Of a stretch of DNA of 64,000 nucleotides, positions 1 to 8,846 are shown piece after piece. A program made the translations under genes and the position numbers. Positions within the stretch are counted from its first letter, which is position 1, and each line of letters begins with the position of its first letter. Origin of the DNA: Thiobacillus sp. (GTDB lineage: Bacteria > Pseudomonadota > Gammaproteobacteria > Burkholderiales > Thiobacillaceae); the NCBI GenBank assembly GCA_019459055.1, contig JAIBEI010000027.1, positions 1-64,000 of the forward strand. The letters run 5' to 3'. The notes beneath the pieces are model-generated. The model did not search any database and was not told the DNA's origin. It was given only the letters and a program-made list of their open reading frames with translations.

Positions 1-185
1 GGGGCGTGGGGTGGGGGTTTTTAGCCGGGCGCCCGCGCCACTACGACATTTTTCACGCGGGGGGGGGGCGAGCCGCGGGGGTGCCCGCCGGCCAGGCAGA
101 CTGCCATCAAGAGGGTTCCTGCTTTCATGCCATGCTCCCGAAAGACGTGATCCCCCTTTTAACGGACACCATGGGGTGAAGCTTT
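1..185. other. Window edge without a recognised gene
   Basis: This is a very G-rich stretch with a run of ten or more G near position 60. The only open frame, roughly 11-244 on the plus strand, has low-complexity Arg/Gly composition, matches no family I recognise and runs into the repeat block that follows. I see no gene, promoter or terminator here that I can support. Confidence 0.5.
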
Positions 186-239
186 ACCCTCAAGGGGTAG
201 GCCGAAGTTGTAAAGACGACAGGTCGTCAACAACTTCGC
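186..239 (+). repeat. Palindromic repeat element, copy A
   Basis: This copy begins with the block CAAGGGGTAGGCC and continues into a two-tier hairpin. The outer arms are GAAGTTGT and ACAACTTC, the inner arms GACGAC and GTCGTC, with a two-base loop. It belongs to the same family as the copies at 272-329 and inside coaE. Its outer arms differ from theirs (GTGGTTGT/ACAACCAC) by paired changes that keep the stem, which supports the fold as the conserved feature. It lies in the noncoding stretch downstream of prlC. Confidence 0.8.
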
Positions 240-242
240 ACT

Positions 243-272
243 AAAGCCGCTGAAGCGTCAACAACCACGCTC
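243..272 (+). repeat. Palindromic repeat, 3' half copy
   Basis: These 30 bases are identical to positions 300-329, the second half of the complete copy that follows. They contain the inner arm and the ACAACCAC outer arm but lack the matching 5' arm. A truncated tandem duplicate of the element is the simplest reading. Confidence 0.8.
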
Positions 273-329
273 CACCCGCAAGGGGTAGGCCGTGGTTGTA
301 AAGCCGCTGAAGCGTCAACAACCACGCTC
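272..329 (+). repeat. Palindromic repeat element, copy B, abutting prlC stop
   Basis: This is a complete copy: CACCCGCAAGGGGTAGGC, then outer arms CGTGGTTGT/ACAACCACG around an inner stem GCCGCT/AGCGTC with one mismatch. Its last bases reach the TGA stop codon of prlC (328-330 on the minus strand), so it starts exactly where prlC ends. As an RNA hairpin it could act on the prlC 3' end, but no T-run follows on either strand, so I do not call it an intrinsic terminator. Confidence 0.8.
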
Positions 330-2409
330 ATGCCATGCCGTTGTGCCGCAGCAGGGCGTCGATGGTCGGCTCGCGGCCGCGGAAGGCCTTGAATGACTCG
401 AGCGCCGAGCGCGCGCCTCCTTGTGCCAGGATTTCGCTCCAGAAACGGTGGCCGACTTCAGGGTTCAGAACGCCGCCATAGCCTTCGGCCTCGTCCTCGA
501 ACAATGCGTAGGCGTCGGCCGACAGCACTTCCGCCCATTTGTAGCTGTAGTAGCCCGCCGCATAGCCGCCCGCGAAGATGTGCGAAAAATTATTGGGGAA
601 GCGGTTATAGGCGGGCGGGATGATGACCGCGACCTGGCGGCGGATGTCATTGATCAAATCCAGCGCGGTGCGGCTGCCGTTGGGGTCGAAGTCGTCGTGC
701 AGGCGCATGTCGAAGCTGGAAAATTCGATCTGCCGCAGCGTTTGCAGGCCGGACTGGAAGTTCTTCGCGGCCAGCATCTTGTCGAACAACGCGCGCGGCA
801 ACGGCGCGCCGGTATCGACGTGCGCGGTCATGTGCTTCAGCACGTCCCATTCCCAGCAGAAGTTCTCCATGAACTGGGAGGGCAGCTCGACTGCGTCCCA
901 CTCGACGCCGTTGATGCCGGACACGCCGAGTTCCTCGATCTGCGTCAGCAGATGGTGCAGGCCGTGGCCGGCCTCGTGGAACAGGGTGATGACTTCGTCG
1001 TGGGTGAACAGCGCGGGCTTGTCGCCCACCGGCGCGGAAAAATTACAGTTGAGGTAGGCCACCGGCGTCTGGATGCCATCGTCTTTTTTGCGGCGGGTGA
1101 TGACGTCGTCCATCCACGCGCCGCCGCGCTTGGAGGCACGTGCGTAGAGGTCGAGGTAGAACTGGCCGATGCGTTGGCCGGTGTGGTCAGTGAGCGTGTA
1201 GAACTTGACGTCCGGGTGCCACACCGGGGCGCTGTCCTCGCGAACGTGCAGGCCGTAGAGCGTTTCGACCAGTTTGAACAGCCCGGACAGTACGCGGGGC
1301 TCGGGGAAGTACTGCTTCACTTCCTGGTCCGAAAAACTGTAGCGGGCGATGCTGAGCTTTTCCGACACGTAGGTCGTGTCCCACGCCTGCACGTCGGTGA
1401 GGCCCAGTTCGTCGCGGGCAAAGGCCTTGAGTTCGGCGTAGTCCTTTTCGGCGTAGGGGCGGGCGCGGGCGCCGAGTTCATCGAGGAACTTCAGCACTTC
1501 GGCCGGGGTGTCGGCCATCTTGGCCGCCAGCGACACTTCGGCATAGCTCCTGAATCCAAGCAGCTCGGCGGCCTCACGCCGCAGCTTGAGAATGCCGGCA
1601 ATCAGCGGCGTGTTGTCGAGGTGCACGCCTACCCCTTGGGGGTGTTCAGGCTTGCCGAATTCGGAGGCGCGGGTGACGTAGGCCCGATACATCTGCTCGC
1701 GCAGGTCGCGGTTGTCGGCGTACTGCATCACTGGCAGGTAGGACGGCATGTGCAGGGTGAGCTTCCAGCCGGTCTTGCCATCGGCTTCGGCCGCCACTTT
1801 CATCATCGCCAGCACGTCGTCCGGCACGCCGGCCAGCGTGGCGGCGTCGTCGACGAACAGTGCAAATTCGTTGGTTGCGTCGAGGATGTTCTCCTCGAAC
1901 TTGGCCGACAGTTGCGCCAGTTCCTCCTGCACCTGCATGAAGCGGGCCTTCTTGTCGTCGGGCAGTTCGGCCCCGCCGAGACGGAAATCGCGCAATTCGT
2001 TGTCGATAATCTTCTTGCGCGGTGCCGAGAGCGCGGCGAAATCGGGCCGGGCTTGGAGCGCCTTGAACTTGTTGAAGAGTGCCTCATTCTGACCCAACTC
2101 CGCGTAGTAGATGGTGATCTTGGGCAGGTTGGCGTTGTATACCTCGCGCAGTTCGGGCGAATCCATCACCGAATGCAGGTGAGACACCTGGCCCCAGGCA
2201 CGCCCCAGTTTTTCATTGGCATCGTCGAGCGGGGCGACAAAAGCGTCCCAGTCGGCGGGGGTGTCGGCGGCCATGGCATGATCCACCGCCGCGCGGGCGT
2301 CGGCCAGCAACTGATCGATGGCGGGGGTGACGAGCTCGGGCTTGAATTCGGCGAAACGCGGCAGACCGGAAAAGTCGAGCAGGGGATTGATGCCCATCGG
2401 GGTATTCAT
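328..2409 (-). CDS. prlC: Oligopeptidase A (M3 family zinc metallopeptidase)
   Basis: A 693-residue cytoplasmic zinc endopeptidase that degrades oligopeptides, including cleaved signal peptides. The M3 zinc motif is visible in the last third (HEAGHG, with a downstream E in GVEWDAVELPSQ). Length agrees with E. coli OpdA (about 680). The open frame extends upstream to 3504, but that part is antisense to the next gene. The ATG at 2409, beginning MNTPMGINPLLDF, is the family-like start. An odd feature is the short in-frame segment HPQGVGVH (DNA 1621-1644) in a loop just before LDNTPLIAGIL. It matches the start of the palindromic repeat family and looks like a fossil insert. The identification is firm. 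Confidence 0.95.
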   Translation of the reverse strand: MNTPMGINPLLDFSGLPRFAEFKPELVTPAIDQLLADARAAVDHAMAADTPADWDAFVAPLDDANEKLGRAWGQVSHLHSVMDSPELREVYNANLPKITIYYAELGQNEALFNKFKALQARPDFAALSAPRKKIIDNELRDFRLGGAELPDDKKARFMQVQEELAQLSAKFEENILDATNEFALFVDDAATLAGVPDDVLAMMKVAAEADGKTGWKLTLHMPSYLPVMQYADNRDLREQMYRAYVTRASEFGKPEHPQGVGVHLDNTPLIAGILKLRREAAELLGFRSYAEVSLAAKMADTPAEVLKFLDELGARARPYAEKDYAELKAFARDELGLTDVQAWDTTYVSEKLSIARYSFSDQEVKQYFPEPRVLSGLFKLVETLYGLHVREDSAPVWHPDVKFYTLTDHTGQRIGQFYLDLYARASKRGGAWMDDVITRRKKDDGIQTPVAYLNCNFSAPVGDKPALFTHDEVITLFHEAGHGLHHLLTQIEELGVSGINGVEWDAVELPSQFMENFCWEWDVLKHMTAHVDTGAPLPRALFDKMLAAKNFQSGLQTLRQIEFSSFDMRLHDDFDPNGSRTALDLINDIRRQVAVIIPPAYNRFPNNFSHIFAGGYAAGYYSYKWAEVLSADAYALFEDEAEGYGGVLNPEVGHRFWSEILAQGGARSALESFKAFRGREPTIDALLRHNGMA
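1621..1644 (-). repeat. Repeat-family remnant embedded in prlC
   Basis: Read on the minus strand these 24 bases begin CACCCCCAAGGGGTAGGC, almost the same as the first 18 bases of the palindromic elements at 272 and in coaE. They encode eight in-frame residues, HPQGVGVH, at a position where OpdA homologues I recall pass directly from a short loop to the W/LDNT motif. The match is short, so coincidence cannot be excluded. Confidence 0.45.
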
Positions 2410-2469
2410 GGCAAATCTTTCAAAAGAGGACGCGGAAAAAGCAGAGGAAAAGCGACAACGTTCAACGAT

Positions 2470-2475
2470 TATAAT
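2470..2475. promoter_or_regulatory. Possible shared -10 box between prlC and gamma-CA gene
   Basis: The 105-base divergent gap contains ATTATAAT, which reads as a perfect TATAAT on both strands. I see no convincing -35 hexamer at 16-18 bases on either side. Any promoter here would rest on the -10 alone. This is a tentative call. Confidence 0.3.
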
Positions 2476-2514
2476 TTGAGCCCGGCTCCACTGCGTTTCA
2501 ACCCCAAGACAACC

Positions 2515-3051
2515 ATGGCTATAGACCCTATCGCCCCCTACCGGGGGGTTCATCCGCACCTCGCCGCCGGCGCCTGGGTGCATCCGCGCGCAATGGTGAT
2601 CGGCGAGGTCAGCCTCGGCCGCGACGCTTCGGTGTGGCCGGGCGCGGTGATCCGCGGCGACGTCAATTCGATCGCCATCGGCGAGGCGAGCAACATCCAG
2701 GACAACAGCGTGCTGCACGTGTCGCACAAGACGCCGGGCAACCCAAAGGGCGGGCCGCTCGTCATTGGCGCGCGCGTCACCATCGGCCATACGGTGATTT
2801 TGCATGCCTGCACGATCGAGGACGAATGCCTGATCGGCATGGGCAGCATCCTCCTCGACCGCGCGGTGATCCAAAAAAATGTCTTGCTGGGCGCCGGCTC
2901 GCTGGTTCCGGAAGGCAAGATCCTCGAATCCGGCCATCTGTATTTCGGCCGACCCGCCAAGCGGGTGCGCCCGCTGACCGAGGAAGAAATCGCCTATTTC
3001 AAGTATTCCGCAGAGCACTATGTAGCGCTGGCGCGGTCGTACTCGTCCTGA
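2515..3051 (+). CDS. Gamma-carbonic anhydrase family protein (left-handed beta-helix)
   Basis: A 178-residue hexapeptide-repeat protein of the YrdA/PaaY/CaiE type. It shows the characteristic sequence VWPGAVIRGDVNSIAIG, the metal-ligand histidines in VLHVSH and IGHTVILHAC, and the C-terminal GxPAKRVRPLTEEE helix. Family members form trimers with metal sites between subunits; some are carbonic anhydrases and others have no proven activity, so catalysis is not assured. The ATG at 2515 was chosen because upstream in-frame codons are antisense to prlC. A TlpA-like gene follows after 18 bases, suggesting co-transcription. Confidence 0.9.
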   Translation: MAIDPIAPYRGVHPHLAAGAWVHPRAMVIGEVSLGRDASVWPGAVIRGDVNSIAIGEASNIQDNSVLHVSHKTPGNPKGGPLVIGARVTIGHTVILHACTIEDECLIGMGSILLDRAVIQKNVLLGAGSLVPEGKILESGHLYFGRPAKRVRPLTEEEIAYFKYSAEHYVALARSYSS

Positions 3052-3069
3052 CCCCTGACCTTTGACCTC

Positions 3070-3564
3070 ATGAAATTCGCCAAACCTGCTCTGATCGCCG
3101 TCGCCGTGCTCGCCCTTGTCGGCGCGCTGGCCTACGCCCTGCTGGACAAGCCCAGCGCGCCGGCGGCCACCTTCACCACGCTGGAGGGTCGGTCCATCGT
3201 TCTCGGCGAACTGCGCGGCAAAGTGGTGCTGGTCAATTTCTGGGCGACCTCCTGTCCCGGCTGCATCAAGGAAATGCCGGGCATGGTGGAAACCTACAAG
3301 CAGTACAAGGACCGCGGCTTCGAGATCGTTGCGGTGGCGATGCGCTACGATCCGCCCAATTACGTGGCCAATTTCGCGCGGACGCGGCAGCTGCCGTTTC
3401 CGGTCGTGCTCGACGTCGACGGCGAACATGCGCGCGTCTTCGGCAACGTGCAGCTCACCCCCACCAGTTTCATCATCGGCAAGGACGGCCGCATCCTCGA
3501 ACAAAAACTGGGCGAACTCGATTTCGTCCGGCTGAAGGCGCTGCTGGACAAGGAGTTGTCTTGA
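3070..3564 (+). CDS. TlpA-like membrane-anchored thiol:disulfide oxidoreductase
   Basis: A 164-residue protein with one N-terminal membrane segment (residues 4-24) and a periplasmic thioredoxin fold. The active-site motif is CPGC within NFWATSCPGC, and the cis-proline is in QLTPTSF. Proteins of this family reduce or supply thiols in the periplasm, for example during cytochrome maturation. A second, diverged paralogue lies at 6168-6701 with CPYC. The stop codon overlaps the TTG start of the small lipoprotein downstream by four bases. Confidence 0.88.
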   Translation: MKFAKPALIAVAVLALVGALAYALLDKPSAPAATFTTLEGRSIVLGELRGKVVLVNFWATSCPGCIKEMPGMVETYKQYKDRGFEIVAVAMRYDPPNYVANFARTRQLPFPVVLDVDGEHARVFGNVQLTPTSFIIGKDGRILEQKLGELDFVRLKALLDKELS

Positions 3565-3791
3565 TCAAGGTTTTTTTCGCGGCCGTATTGCTGCTGTTGT
3601 TGGGCGCCTGCGGCGCTTCCCTGCCTGTCGCCGGCAAGCCCGCTCCGGCCGGGCCGCCTCCGCCGTCGATGTCCGACGATGCCATCGTCTGTCCGGCCGA
3701 TGTCAAACAGTGTCCCGACGGCAGCTATGTCAGCCGCAATCCGGACAACGGCTGCGCATTCGCCCCGTGCCCCGGCGAACGCATCCAATAA
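3561..3791 (+). CDS. Small cysteine-rich lipoprotein
   Basis: A 76-residue protein with a lipoprotein signal ending in the lipobox LLGAC (acylated Cys about residue 17), a Pro-rich linker, and a compact C-terminal module with four cysteines in a C-x6[10 protein letters not shown]6-C-x4-CP pattern. It uses TTG as start, overlapping the stop of the TlpA-like gene. The four cysteines probably form two disulfides in the periplasm, which fits its coupling to an oxidoreductase. I do not recognise a named family and assign no function. Confidence 0.7.
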   Translation: MIKVFFAAVLLLLLGACGASLPVAGKPAPAGPPPPSMSDDAIVCPADVKQCPDGSYVSRNPDNGCAFAPCPGERIQ

Positions 3792-3813
3792 ACTTTTTTC
3801 TGGATTTTCATTC

Positions 3814-5478
<1,665 letters not shown>

Positions 5479-5485
5479 GCGCGCG

Positions 5486-5932
5486 ATGATTCTGGCAAGC
5501 CTTGCCGAGGCCGACCGCTACGCCGCCTTGCACCCATTGTTCGCACGCGCCTTCGCGTTCCTGCGCGGCACCGATTTGAAAACGCTGGAGCCGGGCAGAC
5601 ACACGATCCAGGGCGACCAGCTGTTCGCCATCGTCGAGGCGTGTGCCGGTCGCGCGCGGGCGGAGGCGAAACTGGAATGCCACCGCCGCCACATCGACAT
5701 CCAGCTGGTGCTCGAAGGCGTCGACGAAATGGGATGGAAGCCGCTCGCCGAATGCCTGGACCCGGCGACGGATTACGATGCGGCACGCGACATCCGGTTT
5801 TTCAACGATGCGCCGGCCAGCTGGATCGCTACCCCGCCGGGGTCGTTCTGCCTGTTTTTCCCCGACGACGCGCACGCGCCGCTGGTGAGCGCAGGCAGGA
5901 TCCGCAAGGTGGTGGTGAAGATCGCGGTTTGA
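5486..5932 (+). CDS. YhcH/YjgK/YiaL family protein
   Basis: A 148-residue cupin-fold protein. It has the family pattern of an N-terminal helix, PGRHTIQGDQLFAIVE, the ECHRRHIDIQLVLEG core and a GSFCLFFPDDAHAP metal-site segment. Members (EbgC, YhcH) bind divalent metal and are associated with sugar-acid metabolism, but the reaction is not generally established. It begins eight bases after ettA and ends five bases before the convergent slyX. Confidence 0.85.
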   Translation: MILASLAEADRYAALHPLFARAFAFLRGTDLKTLEPGRHTIQGDQLFAIVEACAGRARAEAKLECHRRHIDIQLVLEGVDEMGWKPLAECLDPATDYDAARDIRFFNDAPASWIATPPGSFCLFFPDDAHAPLVSAGRIRKVVVKIAV

Positions 5933-5937
5933 CCGGG

Positions 5938-6171
5938 TCAATAGTGCGGCGGGATCTCGTCGCGCGGGGTGCGCGCCTCGTCCGGCAGCACGTCCTGCAG
6001 CTGCCGGTGCAGCAGGCGCAGCTGCTGCTGAAATGAGTCAATTTGTCCCTGCTGGCGGACCACGGTCTGGTTGAGCGTGTCGAGCAGGTCTTCGGCGAAA
6101 GCGAGCTTGGTTTCGAGTTCGGTGAGGCGGGCTTGTGCCCAAGCCGCAAGGCTGTCGGGTAATTCGTTCAC
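5938..6171 (-). CDS. slyX: SlyX family protein
   Basis: A 77-residue, mostly coiled-coil protein (LTELETKLAFAEDLLDTLNQTVVRQQ). It ends in the DEIPPHY tail typical of SlyX, where members end in PPPHY. Its function is unknown. The GTG start at 6171 overlaps the TGA stop of the upstream TlpA-like gene (GTGA), so the two are translationally coupled. The frame is open further upstream, but that part is antisense or overlapping and not family-like. Confidence 0.85.
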   Translation of the reverse strand: MNELPDSLAAWAQARLTELETKLAFAEDLLDTLNQTVVRQQGQIDSFQQQLRLLHRQLQDVLPDEARTPRDEIPPHY

Positions 6172-6701
6172 GGCTGTTTGGCCTCGGCGAGCAAGGGGGC
6201 GACCAGTTTTTTCAGCCGCGGATAATGCACCTGCCCGGCGATCTTGTGGCGGATGCGTCCCTCGGTATCGACGATGAACGAAGTGGGCACGCTCGCTACG
6301 TTGCCGAACGCGGCGGTCACCGACGCGTTGGTCGGCGCCGCCATGAAAGCGTAGTCCTTGTCCTGCATCCAGGCGGCGATCTTTTCCGCTGGGTCGTCGA
6401 TGCTGATCGAAATAACTTCGAATCCCCTGTCGCGGTAGTCCTGCCAGAAGGCGTCGATCACCGGCTTTTCCTTGCGGCAATACGGGCACCAGGTCGCCCA
6501 GAAATTCACCAGCACGACTTTTCCCCTGAGCGAATCGCTGCTCAGCACCCGGCCGTCGGACAGGGTCACGGCCCAGGCGGACGCGGGGCGATTCTCTTCG
6601 CTGACCTCGGCCGGCGGGCGAAACCACAGCCAGGCGATCAAACCCAGTAAAATCAGCGTCAGCGGGCTTGGCGTCCATTTCTTCAAGGTTTGTTTATCCA
6701 T
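6168..6701 (-). CDS. TlpA-like thiol:disulfide oxidoreductase (CPYC type)
   Basis: A 177-residue protein with a single N-terminal membrane anchor (residues 14-28), then a periplasmic thioredoxin fold with WATWCPYCRKEKP and cis-proline in SVPTSFIVD. It is a paralogue of the protein at 3070. The ATG at 6701 overlaps the ATG of the divergent hemJ: the four bases CATG at 6699-6702 serve both starts. The promoter must therefore lie inside hemJ coding sequence. slyX is coupled downstream. Confidence 0.9.
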   Translation of the reverse strand: MDKQTLKKWTPSPLTLILLGLIAWLWFRPPAEVSEENRPASAWAVTLSDGRVLSSDSLRGKVVLVNFWATWCPYCRKEKPVIDAFWQDYRDRGFEVISISIDDPAEKIAAWMQDKDYAFMAAPTNASVTAAFGNVASVPTSFIVDTEGRIRHKIAGQVHYPRLKKLVAPLLAEAKQP

Positions 6702-7113
6702 GCTGTGGCTGAAGTCTTTTCATATCGTGATGGTGGTGAGTTGGTTCGCCGGGCTGTTCTACTTGCCGCGCCTCTTCGTCAATCTGGCGATGGAAACCAA
6801 CGATGCAGCGTATGACCGTCTGCTGCTGATGGCGCGCAAATTGTACCGCTTCGTTTCGCCCATCATGTGGCTGACGCTGATCACCGGAACCTGGCTGTGG
6901 CTGGCGTATTTTCCGCTTTCCATGAACTGGATGTGGGCGAAGCTCGCGTTGGTCGCAGGGCTGGTCGGCTACCACTATGCCTGCAGAAACCTGCTGCGCG
7001 CGTTCGAAACCAGACAGAACACAAAATCGCACGGTTGGTTCCGCTGGTTCAATGAAATTCCGGTGATCGTGCTGCTGGTGGTGGTGTTGCTGGTGGTGCT
7101 GAAGCCGTTTTAA
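6700..7113 (+). CDS. hemJ: Protoporphyrinogen IX oxidase HemJ (CopD family)
   Basis: A 137-residue integral membrane protein with four predicted helices. It begins MLWLKSFHIVMVVSWFAGLFY, with the conserved early His in helix 1 and LYLPRLFV-type motif characteristic of HemJ. HemJ oxidises protoporphyrinogen IX in haem synthesis in bacteria lacking HemG/HemY. Start choice is firm because the first residues match the family. It is divergent from, and shares start-codon bases with, the TlpA-like gene. Confidence 0.88.
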   Translation: MLWLKSFHIVMVVSWFAGLFYLPRLFVNLAMETNDAAYDRLLLMARKLYRFVSPIMWLTLITGTWLWLAYFPLSMNWMWAKLALVAGLVGYHYACRNLLRAFETRQNTKSHGWFRWFNEIPVIVLLVVVLLVVLKPF

Positions 7114-7123
7114 CTTTTTTTCA

Positions 7124-7190
7124 ATCCGCGAAGGTACGTGAAGGAAACCTCAAAAAAATATTGGTTTTCTACTTCGCGTCCTTCGCGGAT
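7124..7190. repeat. Imperfect inverted repeat (REP-like) before the RNA methyltransferase
   Basis: The left arm ATCCGCGAAGG at 7124-7134 is mirrored by CCTTCGCGGAT at 7180-7190. The homology continues inward (tacgtgaag versus cttcgcgt, then GAAACC versus GGTTTTC). The unit lies between hemJ and the downstream methyltransferase gene. It resembles dispersed intergenic palindromes seen in many proteobacteria, but only one copy is in this window. Confidence 0.65.
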
Positions 7191-7211
7191 AAATGTTTTT
7201 GAAAGCGCAGC

Positions 7212-8441
7212 ATGAAACCTGAATCCCGCCGCACCAAAACGCAGCACCCCGTTCGCCCCGAGCGCGAGGCGCTGCCGCCTGCCAGCCATTTCGCCACCTG
7301 CCCGCGCGGGCTGGAGGCGCTGCTTGAAACCGAGCTGGCGGCCGCCGGCGCGCAGGTGGTGCGCCAGGTGCCCGCCGGCGTGTTGTTCATGGCCGACGCC
7401 GCAGCCGAGATGCGCGTCAACCTGACTTCGCGCATCGCCACCCGCATCCTGCGCAAGGTCGGATTCACGCGCTACCGCAAGGAAGAGCACATCTACCGCG
7501 CCGCGCTCGACCTGCCGTGGCCGGACTGGTTCGACGTGAAGAAGACCATCGCGGTGAAAGTCGGCGCGCAGAACGCACCGCTGAAGAGCCTCAACTTCAT
7601 CACGCTGAAGATCAAGGATGCGATCTGCGACCGCTTTCGCGAGGAAACGCATGAACGTCCGAGCGTCGACACCGAAGCGCCCGACGTGCCGGTGTATGCA
7701 TTCTTCACGCCCGACGCGGTGACCTTCTATCTCGACACCAGCGGCGAGCCGCTGTTCAAGCGCGGTTTCAAGCGCGAGGCGAGCGCGGCGTCGATCAAGG
7801 AAAACCTTGCCGCGGGCCTCTTGATGCTGTCCGGCTGGGACCCCGGCACGCCGCTGCTCGACCCGATGTGCGGCGCCGGCACCATCCTGCTCGAAGCGGC
7901 GGACATGGCGCTCAACCGGGCGCCGGGCCGGGGCAGGCGTTTCGCCTTCGAGCACTACCGCGATTTCGACGCGAAGCAGTGGCAGCGAATCAAGATGGAT
8001 GCGCAGGCGCAGGAAAAGCCGCTGGCGCAATTGCCCATTTTCGGTGCCGACCAGGATCGCTGGGTGCTGGATAAGGCGCGCAATAATCTCGAAGCTGCCG
8101 GTTATGCCGACGCCATCGATCTGAAGGTGTCCGACGTGCTGGATCTGAAGCCGCCAACGCCGGCCGGCACCATCGTCACCAACCCACCCTACGGCGAACG
8201 GCTGGGCGAGGCCGAGGATCTGGCCGAGTGGTATCCGCGCTTAGGCGACTGGCTGAAGAAGAATTTTTCCGGCTGGGAGGCGTGGATCATTTCCGGCGAT
8301 CCCCTGTTGCCGAAACTGCTCGGACTCAAGGCCAGCCGCCGCATCCCGCTGTTCAACGGCCCGATCGAAACCCGCTTCCTGCAATACAAGCTGATTGCCG
8401 GCTCGATGCGGGATAAAAAACCTGTCGTCCCGACCGATTGA
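7212..8441 (+). CDS. THUMP-domain class I SAM-dependent RNA methyltransferase (RlmL N-terminal-like)
   Basis: A 409-residue protein with an N-terminal ferredoxin-like plus THUMP region (about residues 25-170) and a Rossmann methyltransferase domain. The SAM-binding motif is LLDPMCGAGTILLEAA and the catalytic motif NPPYGERLG, typical of N2-guanine methyltransferases. It corresponds to the N-terminal half of E. coli RlmL/YcbY, which methylates G2445 of 23S rRNA; the RlmK half is absent, as in many betaproteobacteria. Target base is inferred from the family. Confidence 0.88.
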   Translation: MKPESRRTKTQHPVRPEREALPPASHFATCPRGLEALLETELAAAGAQVVRQVPAGVLFMADAAAEMRVNLTSRIATRILRKVGFTRYRKEEHIYRAALDLPWPDWFDVKKTIAVKVGAQNAPLKSLNFITLKIKDAICDRFREETHERPSVDTEAPDVPVYAFFTPDAVTFYLDTSGEPLFKRGFKREASAASIKENLAAGLLMLSGWDPGTPLLDPMCGAGTILLEAADMALNRAPGRGRRFAFEHYRDFDAKQWQRIKMDAQAQEKPLAQLPIFGADQDRWVLDKARNNLEAAGYADAIDLKVSDVLDLKPPTPAGTIVTNPPYGERLGEAEDLAEWYPRLGDWLKKNFSGWEAWIISGDPLLPKLLGLKASRRIPLFNGPIETRFLQYKLIAGSMRDKKPVVPTD

Positions 8442-8501
8442 GCGGAACCCCATTGCGGTGCGCGCGTCTGTCCTGAAACCTTGTCTGACGAGCGCCACAC
8501 C

Positions 8502-8771
8502 ATGATGACCGCATCGATCCGTCTCACCGGCACCCTCGACAACGGCGCTGAGGTCCACCGCAGCTACTACCTGGTGGCCGATTTTGGTCAGCATGGCGGC
8601 GGCAAATCGTCGATCATTCCGCTGTCGATGGGCGCGCCGATGCCGGACGATGATCATCTGGCGGTGGAAAGCGGCGGCGAGGCAGCTGCCCTGAAGGCCG
8701 CCGCCGAGGCGATCAAGGCGCTGCCGGGCAATCAGGGGCTGGAGGCGAGAGTGGTGATCAACCCGGAATAA
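8502..8771 (+). CDS. Conserved small protein of unknown function
   Basis: An 89-residue soluble, acidic protein starting MMTASIRLTGTLDNGAEVHRSYY. It has a beta-rich N-terminal half, a glycine loop (FGQHGGGKSS) and a C-terminal Ala-rich helix followed by ARVVINPE. There is no signal or membrane segment. A TTG at 8481 in frame is a possible earlier start, but the ATG pair at 8502/8505 is preferred. I do not recognise the family. Confidence 0.6.
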   Translation: MMTASIRLTGTLDNGAEVHRSYYLVADFGQHGGGKSSIIPLSMGAPMPDDDHLAVESGGEAAALKAAAEAIKALPGNQGLEARVVINPE

Positions 8772-8805
8772 GGGCGGGCGCTGCGTTCGACTGCGACAAT
8801 CAAAA

Positions 8806-8826
8806 ACAGGGTGCCAGGCACCCTGT
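8806..8826. repeat. Palindrome GGTGCCAGGCACC between convergent genes
   Basis: A ten-base-pair arm (ACAGGGTGCC/GGCACCCTGT) is separated by a single central base, forming a 21-base palindrome between the small gene ending 8771 and pilU ending 8847. It resembles the GGTGCC/GGCACC core of REP sequences tied to RAYT (Y1 HuH) transposases. It may also serve as a shared transcription stop for the two convergent genes; neither strand has a long T-run. Confidence 0.6.
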
Positions 8827-8846
8827 CTTGACGAGGACCGGCTGGG

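Noticed and set aside
186-329. A short CRISPR array
   Set aside because: Units are palindromic, unequal, tandem without unique spacers, and related copies lie inside coaE. No cas genes are present.
421-2514. Long plus-strand frame across prlC
   Set aside because: It is the high-GC shadow of prlC; only its last part (from 2515) is real as the gamma-carbonic-anhydrase gene.
2410-3504. Extension of the prlC frame upstream to 3504
   Set aside because: It lies antisense to the gamma-carbonic-anhydrase and TlpA-like genes, and the peptide has no family character. The normal OpdA N-terminus starts at 2409.
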